DNA of 64,000 bases, from assembly GCF_049445995.1 (NCBI RefSeq), contig NZ_JBMSDZ010000015.1, positions 24,321 through 88,320 of the forward strand. Reading direction: 5' to 3'. Below are positions 8,173 through 17,704 of this stretch, piece after piece. Under the pieces are notes generated by a model, which had not been told where the DNA came from, did not search any database, and worked only from the letters and a program-made list of their open reading frames with translations. Position 1 is the first letter of the stretch. Each line of letters starts with the position of its first letter. The position numbers and the translations under genes were made by a program. The stretch comes from Dyella_A sp049445995 (lineage in GTDB: Bacteria; Pseudomonadota; Gammaproteobacteria; Xanthomonadales; Rhodanobacteraceae).

Positions 8173-9059
8173 GCCGGCTTGCCCTCGGAGGCGTCGCGCC
8201 GCGCCAGCCGCAGCATCAGCGCGGTCACCGCGAACATCACGATGAACAGCGCGAACGCCACCGCCGAGGCCGAGCCCAGGTTCCACCAGGTGAAGCCCTC
8301 GTCGTACATCAGGTACAGCACGCTCACCGTGCTCTGCAGCGGACCGCCCTCGGTGATCACGTAGGGTTCGGCGAACAGCTGGAAATAGCCCGACACGGTG
8401 AGGATCGCCACCATCAGCAACGTCGGCCGCAGCAGCGGCAGGGTGATGTGGCGCAGCTGCCGCCACGGCGAGGCGCCATCGATGCGCGCGGCCTCGTACA
8501 GTTCGGCGGGGATCGCCTGCAGGCCGGCCATGAAGATGATCATGTTGTAGCCGAAGTTCTTCCACACCGCGAAAAGGATGATGGTCGGCATCGCCCAGTG
8601 CGGGTCGCCCAGCCAGTCCACCGGATGCAGGCCGAGCCCCTCCAGCAGCGCGTTGACCACGCCGTACCTGGTGTTGAACAGGTAGCGCCAGACGATCGCC
8701 ACCGCCACCACCGTGGTCACCACCGGCGCGAACAGCGCGGTGCGGAAGAACGCCCGCGCCCCCGCCAGCGGCGAGTTGAGCAGCAAGGCGGCACCCAGCG
8801 ACACCGCCATCGACAGCGGCACGCCGACCGCCACGAAGTAGATGGTGTGGCCCAGTGCCGCCCAGAACACCGGCCGGTGCAGCAGCGTCCAGTAGTTGTG
8901 CAGCCCGACGAAGCGCACGTTGTGCGGGTCGGCCAGCGCGTACAGGTCGTAGTCGGTGAAGCTCAACGCCAGCGCGCCGAGCACCGGCAGCGCGAAGAAC
9001 ACGCCGAGCACGACCAGCGCGGGGGTGAGGAACAGCCAGGCGACGCGCTGCCGGTTCAT
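8169..9059 (-). CDS. Carbohydrate ABC transporter permease (MalF/CUT1 type)
   Basis: This is the first permease subunit, 296 residues, with the N-terminal membrane segment LFLTPALVVLGVFFALPVLG and the EAA loop ELYEAARIDGASPWRQL around residues 195-212. It pairs with the MalG-type permease downstream and the lipoprotein upstream. Both of its ends overlap neighbouring genes by ATGA, giving a tightly coupled cassette. Its substrate is not readable from the sequence; the neighbouring glycoside hydrolase suggests glucan oligosaccharides. Confidence 0.92.
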   Translation of the reverse strand: MNRQRVAWLFLTPALVVLGVFFALPVLGALALSFTDYDLYALADPHNVRFVGLHNYWTLLHRPVFWAALGHTIYFVAVGVPLSMAVSLGAALLLNSPLAGARAFFRTALFAPVVTTVVAVAIVWRYLFNTRYGVVNALLEGLGLHPVDWLGDPHWAMPTIILFAVWKNFGYNMIIFMAGLQAIPAELYEAARIDGASPWRQLRHITLPLLRPTLLMVAILTVSGYFQLFAEPYVITEGGPLQSTVSVLYLMYDEGFTWWNLGSASAVAFALFIVMFAVTALMLRLARRDASEGKPA

Positions 9060-10348
9060 CGCGCCTCCTTGCGCTGGTCGAGCACCCAGCGGCGCTTCTC
9101 CAGGATCGTGTCGACGCGGCGGTCCAGTTCCGCGCAGGCCTGGTCGACGCTCAGCTCGCCGGCGATCACCCGCGCGGCGGCCAGCTGCATCTCGTTGGCG
9201 ATGCGCTCCCACTCCGGCACCGGCGGGGTCGGCTTGACATGCTCGAGCTGGACGCGGAAGGCCTGTGCCTTGGGATCGCGGCTCAGCGCGCCGCCGTCCC
9301 AGGCGCTGCGCCGCGGCGGCATGTCGCCGACCAGGGCGTAGAAGCGCCGTTGCACCGCCGGCTCGGACAGGTACTCGATCAGCGCCCAGGCGGCGTCCTT
9401 GTGCGGCGAGCCGCGGAAGATCACCAGGCTGGCGCCGCCGGCGGCACCGGTGCCGGGCGGACCGTCCGGACCGGGCAGCGGCGCGGTGTCCCAGCTCGAC
9501 TGGGCACTGGCCGGCAGCCGGCTGCGGAACTCGCCGATGTTCCACGGCCCGGAAAAATAGAACGCGTAGACGCCGCGGCCGAACTCCTCCCACGGATTGC
9601 CGGCCACCACGTTGCTGATCGCCGGCGCCTGGTGCAGGCGGAACGTGTCGACGTAGAAGCGCAGCGCGCGCTTGAACCCGGCGCTCTCGAAGTTGCCGTA
9701 GCGGTTGCCGTCACGCAGCAGCGGCTCGGGTTGTTCCAGCGCCAGCGACATCAGCTGCTCGTACTCGTTGGTGGGCAGCAGGATGCCGTAGCGGTGCGCG
9801 GCCGGATCGCTGAGCGCAGCGAGCATGCGGCGCCACTGCGCCCAGTCGCGCGGCGGATGGTCGAAGCCGGCCGCCTTGAGCAGGTCGACGCGATAGAACA
9901 GCAGCCGCGTGTCGACGTACCACGGCACGCCGTAGAGCCGGCCATCGAGCACGTTGGTGGCCCAGATGCTGTCGAAGTAGTCGGACGGCGCCACGCGGGT
10001 CGAGCCGCGCACGCGCGCGTCCAGCGGCGCCAGCGCATCCAGCGCCACCATCTCCGGCAGCCAGGTGTTGCCCAGCTGCATCATGTCCGGCATCGAGTCG
10101 CCGGCGTAGGCGGTGAGCAGCTTCTGGTGCGCGGCGCTCAGCGGCAGCTGCTGCACGTTCACGGTGATCTCCGGGCGCGCGCGCTCGAATGCCGGCAGCA
10201 GCGCCTGCACCGCCTCGCCCTCCGGACCGAAGGTCCAGAAGGTGAGCGTCTGCGCGGAGCTCGCCTGGCGAGCGCAGCCGGCGCCAAGCACGACCCCGGC
10301 CAGCAGCACGACCCGCGCGAGCCGCTGCCGCCAGGCTCGTGCCGGCAT
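9056..10348 (-). CDS. Extracellular sugar-binding lipoprotein of ABC importer
   Basis: This 430-residue solute-binding protein has a lipoprotein signal: a basic N-terminus, hydrophobic core VVLLAGVVLG and lipobox ending at Cys25. The mature part starts LTFWTFGPEGEAVQALLPAF, the usual beginning of family 1 sugar-binding proteins, and retains aromatic-rich segments (WYVDTRLLFYR, YFSGPWNIGEF). The ATG at 10348 was chosen because the lipobox follows it; an upstream in-frame ATG would overlap the glycoside hydrolase. It delivers sugar to the two downstream permeases. Confidence 0.9.
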   Translation of the reverse strand: MPARAWRQRLARVVLLAGVVLGAGCARQASSAQTLTFWTFGPEGEAVQALLPAFERARPEITVNVQQLPLSAAHQKLLTAYAGDSMPDMMQLGNTWLPEMVALDALAPLDARVRGSTRVAPSDYFDSIWATNVLDGRLYGVPWYVDTRLLFYRVDLLKAAGFDHPPRDWAQWRRMLAALSDPAAHRYGILLPTNEYEQLMSLALEQPEPLLRDGNRYGNFESAGFKRALRFYVDTFRLHQAPAISNVVAGNPWEEFGRGVYAFYFSGPWNIGEFRSRLPASAQSSWDTAPLPGPDGPPGTGAAGGASLVIFRGSPHKDAAWALIEYLSEPAVQRRFYALVGDMPPRRSAWDGGALSRDPKAQAFRVQLEHVKPTPPVPEWERIANEMQLAAARVIAGELSVDQACAELDRRVDTILEKRRWVLDQRKEAR

Positions 10349-10350
10349 GC

Positions 10351-11829
10351 TCACGGCGCGGCCGGCTCCGGCGCCGCCAGCCAGCCGCCGCGGAAGCCCG
10401 CGCGCTGCAGGCCCCGGCGAATGTACGGATTCTTCTTCATCACGTTCCATACGAAGCCGCTGCGCCAGTTCTCGATCATCAGCAGGATCGGACCCTGGTC
10501 GATGCCCAACTGCACGGTATCGACCCAGCCCAGGTCAGGCACCAGTTTGCCTGTGCGCAGCGTGGTCTGGGCATGGAAGCTCGGGTTGAAGGCATCGACG
10601 AAGCCGTAGCGGTCGTAGATGGACTGGCCGTAGCGCTGCTTCATCGTCTGCAGCGCCGGGATCACGATCTCCGGCGCGAACGCGATCGAGCCGCCGGCCG
10701 CGGTCGGCACGATGGTGCCGTCGTCGGAGATGTAGTCCAGCCCGGCGCCGCGGGCGGTGTAGCCATGGAACTTGCGCTTGCCGTCAGCGGTATTCACCAC
10801 CACGCCGCCGGGACCGTTGCTGGCGGTCAGGCCCCACACGTTCGGGCCGTAGCCGGTCCAGCCGCCGGGATTGGCGATGGCGTAGTTGCGCTGGCTGTAG
10901 GTGGCGCGGCGGCCGTTCTCGAAATAGTCGAGGCTGTGCTGGCGGTTCCAGTCGTCGCGGATGCCGCGGAAGTCCACCCACGACTCGGTGTACTGGTGGC
11001 CGAACAGCGGCGCGAAGTTGAGGAAGGTCTGCCCGTAGAAGCTTCCCCAGGTGCGGTCGTAGGTGGAGCACCACGCGGTCCACGCCTGCGGCTTCACCGG
11101 ATGGGTCGGCGAGCCCAGCGCCAGGATGTAGACCAGCTTGCCCTCGTTGTAGCCCTTCCAGTCGGCCGGGATGAACTTGCCGCCGGGCGTCCAGCCCATC
11201 GAGATCAGCGGCGGGCGCGCCTGCATCCACGGCCAGTCGACCGCGCGATAGATGTCGTCGGCCAGCGCACGGATCTGCTTCTCCTCGGGCGTGTCGCGGT
11301 CGTAGTACGACTGCGCGAACAGCACGCCGCCGAGCAGCAGGGTGGTGTCCACGCTGGACAACTCGACCCTGCGGCCCCAGCGCTTGCCGGTGCCCATGTC
11401 GAGGAAGTGGTAGAAGAAGCCGTGGTAGCCGGCGACGTCGTCCTCGCTGGCGTTCTGCGGTGCATCGTGGAAGAACTTCAGCGTGGCCAGCGTGCGCTGC
11501 ACCGCCTGCTCGCGGGTGATGTAGCCGCGCTCCACGCCGATGCCGTAGGCGGTCAGGCCGAAGCCGACCGCGGCGATGCTGGAGAACGACTTGCCCGGGT
11601 AGTGGTCCGGCACCAGCCCGGTGACCGGGTCGGCGCTGTCCCAGAACCAGCGGAAGGTGCGCTGCTCCAGGTCGTCGACCAGCGCCATCTGCGCGGCGGT
11701 GGGTCGATAGGTGGCCGATGCGGTGGATGCCGCGGTGGCCGCCTGCGCGGCCGCGGGCCATGCGCAGGCGGACACCAGCGTGGCGAGCAGAAGCTTGATG
11801 CAAAAACCGTTCAGGGCAGCAGGGGACAT
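10351..11829 (-). CDS. Glucoamylase-family glycoside hydrolase (GH144-like), exported
   Basis: The 492-residue protein has a signal peptide (about residues 1-30, ending AAAQA) and the alpha/alpha-toroid signatures of the bacterial glucoamylase (PF10091-type) family: TFRWFWD, GYHGFFYHFLD, SSVDTTLLLGGVL and WVDFRGIRDDWN. Characterised GH144 relatives are endo-beta-1,2-glucanases; others act on beta-glucans or sophorosides, so beta-1,2-glucan is a reasonable but unproven substrate. It lies two bases from the binding-lipoprotein gene and 87 bp from the halogenase homologue, probably acting in the periplasm before ABC uptake. Confidence 0.75.
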   Translation of the reverse strand: MSPAALNGFCIKLLLATLVSACAWPAAAQAATAASTASATYRPTAAQMALVDDLEQRTFRWFWDSADPVTGLVPDHYPGKSFSSIAAVGFGLTAYGIGVERGYITREQAVQRTLATLKFFHDAPQNASEDDVAGYHGFFYHFLDMGTGKRWGRRVELSSVDTTLLLGGVLFAQSYYDRDTPEEKQIRALADDIYRAVDWPWMQARPPLISMGWTPGGKFIPADWKGYNEGKLVYILALGSPTHPVKPQAWTAWCSTYDRTWGSFYGQTFLNFAPLFGHQYTESWVDFRGIRDDWNRQHSLDYFENGRRATYSQRNYAIANPGGWTGYGPNVWGLTASNGPGGVVVNTADGKRKFHGYTARGAGLDYISDDGTIVPTAAGGSIAFAPEIVIPALQTMKQRYGQSIYDRYGFVDAFNPSFHAQTTLRTGKLVPDLGWVDTVQLGIDQGPILLMIENWRSGFVWNVMKKNPYIRRGLQRAGFRGGWLAAPEPAAP

Positions 11830-11916
11830 CGGGAGTGGACTCGTGTGGCTGACGGGGGAGAGCGGGCCGCGGGGACGGCGCGATGGCGACGCGGGTGCGT
11901 TTGCCGGTGGAACGGA

Positions 11917-13449
11917 TCAGGCGGCCATCGGCGCGCCGGCCGGAGCGGCCTGGCAGCAGCGCGCGATGAACGCCTCGTGGGCGGGCATCGCCTCCACGCA
12001 GTCGGCGATCACGCGCTGCACGTGCTGCATGAAGGCTTCCAGCTCCTTCGGCGGCAGCTGGTCGACCAGCGGGTGGTAGCCGGTCGGCACGATGCCCTGG
12101 CCGATCATCACCTGCACCCAGCTGACCTGCGCGAACATCTCCTCGCCCTCGCGGAAGAACCTTCCGCTGTCGCGGAACAGCGCGATGTTGTCCTTCAGCG
12201 AGGCGGGGATGTCCATCGTGCGGCACTGGTTCCAGAACGGCGTGTCGCGGCGCTGCGTGGCGTGGTAGTGCAGGATCAGGAAGTCGCGGATGCGCTCGCA
12301 TTCGAAGCGCGTCTGCGCGTTGTAGCGCTCGATCAGCACCGGGCTGAAGCCCTGCCGCGGAAACAGGTTCAGCAGCCGCGAGATGCCCGACTGGATCAGG
12401 TAGATGCTGGTCGATTCCAGCGGCTCCATGAAACCGCTGGCCAGGCCCAGCGCGACCACGTTGCGGTCCCATGTCTTGCGGCGCAGGCCGGTGGTGAAGC
12501 GCAGCGGCCGTGGTTCGCCCAGCGCCTTGCCGTCGAGGTGGGCCAGCAAGGTGGCGGCGGCCTCGTCGTCGCTGAGGTGCGCGCTGGAATACACGTGGCC
12601 GTTGCCGGTGCGGTGCTGCAGCGGAATGCGCCACTGCCAGCCGGCGGCGCGGGCGGTGGAGCGGGTGTACGAGGTGGGCGGGCCGACCTTCTCGCAGGCC
12701 ACCGCCAGCGCGCGGTCGCACGGCAGCCAGTGCGTCCAGTCGTCGTAGCCGGCATGCAGCGTCTGCTCGATCAGCAGGCCGCGGAAGCCCGAGCAGTCGA
12801 TGAACAGCTCGCCCTCGATCGCCTCGCCGCTTTCCAGCACCACGGCCTGCACGAAGCCGTCCCCGGCGCGCTGGCGCACCTGCGCGATCCGGCCCTCGGT
12901 GCGGCGCACGCCGCGGGCTTCGGCGTACTCGCGCAGCAGCTTCGCGTACAGGCCGGAGTCGAAGTGGTAGGCGTAGGCGATGTTCGCCAGCGGCGAGCTG
13001 GCCGGCACGTCGCTGGCCGAGGCCATGAACTTGCCGCGCGGCGCGGCCAGCGTGTTGAGCGAGTACTCGCCCAGGTCCGCCGCCAGCCCGAGCTGGGCGG
13101 CGCGGATCCAGTACTGGTGAAACGGCAGCAGGCCGAGCATGCGGCCCAGCTCGCCGAAGCCGTGGATATAGGAGTCGCCCGGCTGCCCCCAGTCGTTGAA
13201 CTGGATGCCCAGCTTGAACGTGCCCTGCACGCGGCGGACGAACTCGATCTCGTCGATGCCGAGCAGGTTGTTGAACAGCTTCAGGTGCGGCACGGTGGCC
13301 TCACCCACGCCGACGGTGCCGATCTGCTCGGACTCGACCAGCCGGATCGCGTAGTCGGCGCCCAGCACCTTGGCGAACGCCGCCGCCGCCATCCAGCCGG
13401 CGGTGCCGCCGCCCACGATCACGATGTTCCTGATGCGCGAATCGCTCAT
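11917..13449 (-). CDS. Flavin-dependent halogenase family protein (tryptophan halogenase-like)
   Basis: This 510-residue protein is a PF04820-type flavoenzyme. It has the FAD-binding GGGTAGWMAA at residues 13-22, the halogenase-specific WxWxIP motif (WQWRIP), a Lys at residue 79 aligning with the catalytic Lys79 of PrnA (context GTFKLGIQF), and the FMEPLESTS segment matching the PrnA glutamate region. The machinery for hypohalous acid chemistry is therefore present. It has no signal peptide. Such genes recur beside TonB receptors in Xanthomonads and Caulobacterales, where the natural substrate is unknown. A flavin reductase is not encoded nearby. Confidence 0.88.
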   Translation of the reverse strand: MSDSRIRNIVIVGGGTAGWMAAAAFAKVLGADYAIRLVESEQIGTVGVGEATVPHLKLFNNLLGIDEIEFVRRVQGTFKLGIQFNDWGQPGDSYIHGFGELGRMLGLLPFHQYWIRAAQLGLAADLGEYSLNTLAAPRGKFMASASDVPASSPLANIAYAYHFDSGLYAKLLREYAEARGVRRTEGRIAQVRQRAGDGFVQAVVLESGEAIEGELFIDCSGFRGLLIEQTLHAGYDDWTHWLPCDRALAVACEKVGPPTSYTRSTARAAGWQWRIPLQHRTGNGHVYSSAHLSDDEAAATLLAHLDGKALGEPRPLRFTTGLRRKTWDRNVVALGLASGFMEPLESTSIYLIQSGISRLLNLFPRQGFSPVLIERYNAQTRFECERIRDFLILHYHATQRRDTPFWNQCRTMDIPASLKDNIALFRDSGRFFREGEEMFAQVSWVQVMIGQGIVPTGYHPLVDQLPPKELEAFMQHVQRVIADCVEAMPAHEAFIARCCQAAPAGAPMAA

Positions 13450-13539
13450 GCCGCACTCGCTGAAAAAAGTCGGCGCGGCGTCCGCCGCGCCGGGGGAGGA
13501 AAGGTGGCACCCGCAGGCGCGGGGTGCCACCGCGGTCGA

Positions 13540-16500
13540 CTAGAACTTCATGCCCACTTCGAACTTGAAGGTGCGCGGCACGAAGGTGATGTTGCCAGCC
13601 GGGTTGTAGACCGTGCTCAACTGTCCCGGGTTCGGCCCGGCGTTGAAGATCAGGTCCGAGTAGTTGCGGAAGTTGAACACGTTGAGCACGTCGAACCGGC
13701 CGTACAGGGTGATGCCGTGGCCCAGGTTGAAGTCCTTGGTGGCCTGGAAATCCACGTCGCGGTAGCCGAACACCTTGCCGCCCATCAGGAAGCGCCCGGT
13801 GGCCTGCGGCGTGCCCGCCGCCGGCGTGCAGTGGCTGCCGGTGGGGTAGGTATAGGTCCAGTAGCAGGCGATCGTGTTGCCCGGGGTCGGCGTGGCCAGC
13901 GTGAGCTTGGCCGACATGGTGATGTCCCACGGACCATCGATCACGCCGGTGGCCACCAGGCGGTGGCGTGGCGCCGCGTTGGAGTCGATGAACGGGTAGT
14001 TGCCGACGGTCGCCTCGTCGAACGAGTAGTGCTCGTTGATGTCACGGTTCTGTTTGGCGCTGGTGAAGGTGTAGGCGAAGGTCGCGCCCCAGCCTGATTC
14101 CCGGGTGTAGGGCTTATCGACCGACAGCAGGAACTGGGTGCTGCGGGTCTGGATGCCGTTGTTGCCGATGATCAGCGCGCCGAAGCCCGGCACCGGGTGG
14201 CCCCACGGCTGGCTGCCGTTCTGGAAGAAGTCGCCGTTGGGGTAGCGGTTGCCCAGGGTGAAGGCGAAGCCGTCGTAGGTCAGCACGCGGGCCACGGTGG
14301 CGTCGGTCTGCCAGTCGCCGATGCGGTTGGACATGCCGATGCTGAACTGGTCCGAATGCGGTGCCTTGAGATGGTTGTTGAGCAGGTCCACCTCGGTGCC
14401 CGCATTGCTCGCTTGCAGCAGGCTCTGCAGGTTGGGCAGGCCATTGAGATAGGACGGATTCCAATCGAAGCACGGCGAGGCGTTGCGATAGCACGCGCCG
14501 GTAGTCGGGTCGCGGAAGTTCACCGTGAACTGCGGCAGCGCCGCCTTGGTGGTTTCCAGCTGCAGGTAGTCGAACAGGTTGCGGTCGTAGGCGCGGCCCA
14601 CGCCGCCGTGGATCACGTGGGCCTCGTCGCCGTCGATGTCGTAGGAGAAGCCCAGCCGCGGCTGCCACTCGCCCTTGTAGTTCTTCCGGTTGTGGCCGTT
14701 GCTTATGTAGTCGTTCACGTTGATGCCGCCCAGCGCCAGGCTCTGCGCATAGGTCTGGCCGGCCGGAGCGCTGGGGTCCTGCGAGTTGAACGCGTCGATC
14801 ACGTTCTGCGGCGTGACGAAACCGGTATAGGCCGGGTTCTTCTCGTAGTCCCAGCGCACGCCGAGGTTCAGCGTGAGCTTGTCGTTGACCGCCCAGTCGT
14901 CCTGCACGTAGATGCCGAACTGCTTGGCCTTGGTGGTCACTGTGGGGCTCAGGCCCAGCCCGGTGACCGGCTTGGTGAAGAACGCCTTGTACGGAATGGC
15001 GCCGGGGCCGGCGCTGGTGACGTTGTAGAAGAACTGCGGATTGATGTCCTGGGCATCGGCTGCCTTGAGCGTGATGTCCTTGAGCTTAACGCCGGTCTTG
15101 ACCACGTGGTCGCCGTGCCACTGCAGGTCGTTGAAGGTCAGGTCGTCCTGGATCGACGGACCCTTCTGGCCCTTGTTCTGCGTCGCCAGCGGGTTGGCCG
15201 AGCCCACGTGGATGATGGTCGGATCGCTGGTGCCGTTGGCATAGGTATAGATCGAGCCGTTGCCGATGTTGGCCGCCACCGGCGCGTTGAACGCGTCCTC
15301 GTGGGTGAGCAGCAGCTCGTTGAAGTACGCCTCGCCGCTGTGCTGCCAGCGCAGCACGTAGCGCTTGTCATCGTTCTTGGTGTTGTACTTGGCCGAGGCC
15401 GCGTCCACGCCGCCCACGCCGCCGACCTGCTTCTCCTTGCGGATCTGCGCGCTCAGCTCGAAGCGGTCGCGGTCGGTCGGCTCCCAGTCGATCTTGCCGA
15501 AGTACAGGTTCTCCTCGAACGGCAGGTTGGCCGGACCCAGCTGCGCGGCCACGTCGGCCGGCAGGTAGGGCACGCCGGCGGTGGCGTTCGGATCGGGGAC
15601 CACGGTGATCGGCGTGTTGAAGCGTTTCGCCTCGTAGGTCATGAAGAAGTGCATCTTGTTCTGGATGATCGGGCCGCCGAGCGCGAAGCCATACTCCTTC
15701 TCCTTGGACGAAGTCTTCCGGTTGGCTTTCTCCTCGGCCGGCGTCTTGGCCCTGAACGAGTCGTTGGTGTAGCGGCCGAACACTTCGCCGTGGAATTCGT
15801 TGGTGCCCGACTTGGTCTGGGCGGTCACCGCGGCCGAGGAGATCTGGTCGTACTCGGCCTTGTAGTTGGAGGTGATCACCTTGTACTCACCGATCGCCAA
15901 CTGCGGGAATGGATTGCCCTGGCTGCCGATCTGGCCGCTGATGCCGCCCTCCTTCACGTAGCTCTTCTGACCCACGCCGTCGATGTAGACGTTGGTGGAG
16001 CTCTTGTTCTGCGCGCCGCCGCGCAGGGTGGTGTTGCCGTTGGAGTCGACTTGGAAAATCATGCCCGGCACGGTGTCGGCGAACTCCAGGAAGTTGCGCG
16101 AGATCTGCGGGATGGTGTCGATCTGGTGCAGCGAGATGGTGCCGCCTACCTCGGGCGTCTTCACTTCCTGCAGCGTGGTGGCCGACACGGTGACACCGCC
16201 GAGGGTGGTGGCATTGGCTGCCGACGGTGCCTGACCCCCTGCGGTGAGGTCGAGGGTGGCGGTGGAGGCCACCGTCAGCGTTACCGTCTGCTGCGTGCCC
16301 GGGCCCGCATCCACCTGGTAGGTGCCCGGCTGCAGGCCGGTCAGCGTATAGCTGCCGTCGACGCTGGCGATGGTGCGGCGGGTGGTGCCGGTGGCGGGGT
16401 TGAACGCGGTGACCTGCGCGTTGGCCGGTGCCTTGCCGCGCAGCGTGGCATAGGCGGACTGGCTCCATGCCGTCGAGGGTGCCGCACCGATCGCGACCAC

Positions 16501-16557
16501 GGCGGTGGCGATGACGCTGGCGAGCAGTTTCTTCTTCAGTTGCAGTGGAGCCTTCAT
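13540..16557 (-). CDS. TonB-dependent outer-membrane receptor with carboxypeptidase-regulatory-like N-domain
   Basis: The 1005-residue protein has a signal peptide (residues 1 to about 33, ending TAWSQ), a CarboxypepD_reg-like beta domain (about 35-115), a plug domain with NVYIDGVGQKSYVKEGG, and a large beta-barrel ending in Phe (FKFEVGMKF), as outer-membrane proteins do. It belongs to the Oar-like receptor class. The ATG at 16557 is used because a signal peptide follows. It begins 35 bp after the LacI stop, so both probably share a transcript. It likely imports the glycan fragment processed by the operon enzymes. Confidence 0.93.
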   Translation of the reverse strand: MKAPLQLKKKLLASVIATAVVAIGAAPSTAWSQSAYATLRGKAPANAQVTAFNPATGTTRRTIASVDGSYTLTGLQPGTYQVDAGPGTQQTVTLTVASTATLDLTAGGQAPSAANATTLGGVTVSATTLQEVKTPEVGGTISLHQIDTIPQISRNFLEFADTVPGMIFQVDSNGNTTLRGGAQNKSSTNVYIDGVGQKSYVKEGGISGQIGSQGNPFPQLAIGEYKVITSNYKAEYDQISSAAVTAQTKSGTNEFHGEVFGRYTNDSFRAKTPAEEKANRKTSSKEKEYGFALGGPIIQNKMHFFMTYEAKRFNTPITVVPDPNATAGVPYLPADVAAQLGPANLPFEENLYFGKIDWEPTDRDRFELSAQIRKEKQVGGVGGVDAASAKYNTKNDDKRYVLRWQHSGEAYFNELLLTHEDAFNAPVAANIGNGSIYTYANGTSDPTIIHVGSANPLATQNKGQKGPSIQDDLTFNDLQWHGDHVVKTGVKLKDITLKAADAQDINPQFFYNVTSAGPGAIPYKAFFTKPVTGLGLSPTVTTKAKQFGIYVQDDWAVNDKLTLNLGVRWDYEKNPAYTGFVTPQNVIDAFNSQDPSAPAGQTYAQSLALGGINVNDYISNGHNRKNYKGEWQPRLGFSYDIDGDEAHVIHGGVGRAYDRNLFDYLQLETTKAALPQFTVNFRDPTTGACYRNASPCFDWNPSYLNGLPNLQSLLQASNAGTEVDLLNNHLKAPHSDQFSIGMSNRIGDWQTDATVARVLTYDGFAFTLGNRYPNGDFFQNGSQPWGHPVPGFGALIIGNNGIQTRSTQFLLSVDKPYTRESGWGATFAYTFTSAKQNRDINEHYSFDEATVGNYPFIDSNAAPRHRLVATGVIDGPWDITMSAKLTLATPTPGNTIACYWTYTYPTGSHCTPAAGTPQATGRFLMGGKVFGYRDVDFQATKDFNLGHGITLYGRFDVLNVFNFRNYSDLIFNAGPNPGQLSTVYNPAGNITFVPRTFKFEVGMKF

Positions 16558-16592
16558 GACGACCCTCCCAAAGGGATGTTGCTGATGTGCCC

Positions 16593-17630
16593 TCAACGGG
16601 CTTTCTTGGTGGATGACTTGCCGTGCGGACGCGCGCCGCAGCTGTCGCGTATCACCACCTCGCAGTCCAGCGTGTCGGACGAGGCGGTGGTGGACTGGTC
16701 GGATGGATCCAGCAGCGCAGCCAGTTGCTCGAGCGCGCCGCGCCCCAGGTCGACGATGCGCACGCGCACCGTGGTCAAGGCAGGCGTGACGTAGCGCGCG
16801 ATCGGAATGTCGTCGAAGCCGGCCAGCGCGATGTCGCGCGGCACCTCGAGGCCGGCTTCCTGGAACGCGTACAGGCAGCCGATCGCCATCATGTCGTTGC
16901 CGGCGAACACGGCCTGCGGACGCGTGCCGGTGGCGAGCAGTTCGCGGCCGGCGCGGTAGCCGGACTCCTCGGTGAACTCGCCGGCCACCACCCGCAGCGG
17001 CGTGCCGGGCGCGAACTCGGCCATCGCGGCGCGGTAGCCGTGCTCGCGCCGCGCGGCGTCGAAGTTGCCCTCGGGGCCGGTGATGAAGGCGATCTGCCGA
17101 TGCCCGGCGTCGACCAGATGGCGCACCATGGCGCGCGCGCCGCCTTCGTTGTCGATGTTGAGCACGCGGTAGTGCGCGTCGCGCACGGCGCTGTTGAGCA
17201 GCACGGCGGGCTGCGTCTCGGGCAGGTTGGCCCGCAGGAACGCCAGGTCCGCGCGCGAGGACAGGATCACCATGCCATCCACCCGCCCGCGCATCGCGCG
17301 CAGCGCGGCGGCGGCATCCTCGACGCCGTCGTGGGAGCTGGACACCAGCAGGTGCAGTCCCCGGGCGCGGGCGGCCAGGTCGATGCCGCGGATCAGCTCC
17401 GAGAAGAACTCGCCGTACAGGTCCGGCAGCAGTGCGCCGACGGTATGGGTGCGGCGGGTGATCAGGCTGCGTGCAGCGCCGTGCGGCACGTAGCGCAGGC
17501 GGTTGGCGACGGCGCGGATGCGCTCCCCGGTGGCGGCGGTGACGCCGCCGCCACCGTTGAGCGCGCGCGACACGGAGGCCACGGACACGCCGGCCTCCCG
17601 CGCCACGTCTTTGATGGTCACTGTCGTCAC
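16593..17630 (-). CDS. LacI-family transcriptional regulator
   Basis: The protein has an N-terminal helix-turn-helix (VTIKDVAREAGVSVASVSRA) and a periplasmic-binding-protein-like sensor domain ending in the region SDTLDCEVVIRDSCG. The GTG at 17630 gives a 345-residue protein with the canonical LacI N-terminus and is preceded by AAGGGCGG. An upstream in-frame ATG at 17690 would add 20 residues, but has no Shine-Dalgarno sequence and overlaps an AAACGTTT operator-like palindrome, so it is less likely. It probably represses the whole sugar operon, including its own gene. Confidence 0.9.
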   Translation of the reverse strand: MTTVTIKDVAREAGVSVASVSRALNGGGGVTAATGERIRAVANRLRYVPHGAARSLITRRTHTVGALLPDLYGEFFSELIRGIDLAARARGLHLLVSSSHDGVEDAAAALRAMRGRVDGMVILSSRADLAFLRANLPETQPAVLLNSAVRDAHYRVLNIDNEGGARAMVRHLVDAGHRQIAFITGPEGNFDAARREHGYRAAMAEFAPGTPLRVVAGEFTEESGYRAGRELLATGTRPQAVFAGNDMMAIGCLYAFQEAGLEVPRDIALAGFDDIPIARYVTPALTTVRVRIVDLGRGALEQLAALLDPSDQSTTASSDTLDCEVVIRDSCGARPHGKSSTKKAR

Positions 17631-17676
17631 GTTTTCCGCCCTTGGATGCGCCCCGGTACCCGGCGCTGAGCGGAAC

Positions 17677-17688
17677 GTAAACGTTTTC
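17677..17688. promoter_or_regulatory. Candidate LacI-family operator
   Basis: The core AAACGTTT is a perfect 8-bp palindrome centred on CG, and the outer G/C pair extends it to 12 bp with one mismatch. LacI/PurR-family sites typically have this central-CG form. It lies about 47 bp before the GTG start of the lacI gene, which leads the sugar operon. Assignment is by form and position only. Confidence 0.5.
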
Positions 17689-17704
17689 ATCGGGGCTTGT
17701 AAAG

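Noticed and set aside
10339..14097. 1252-codon plus-strand frame opposite the glycoside hydrolase, halogenase and receptor genes
   Set aside because: It crosses three well-supported minus-strand genes and has only low-complexity composition, so it is a shadow frame.
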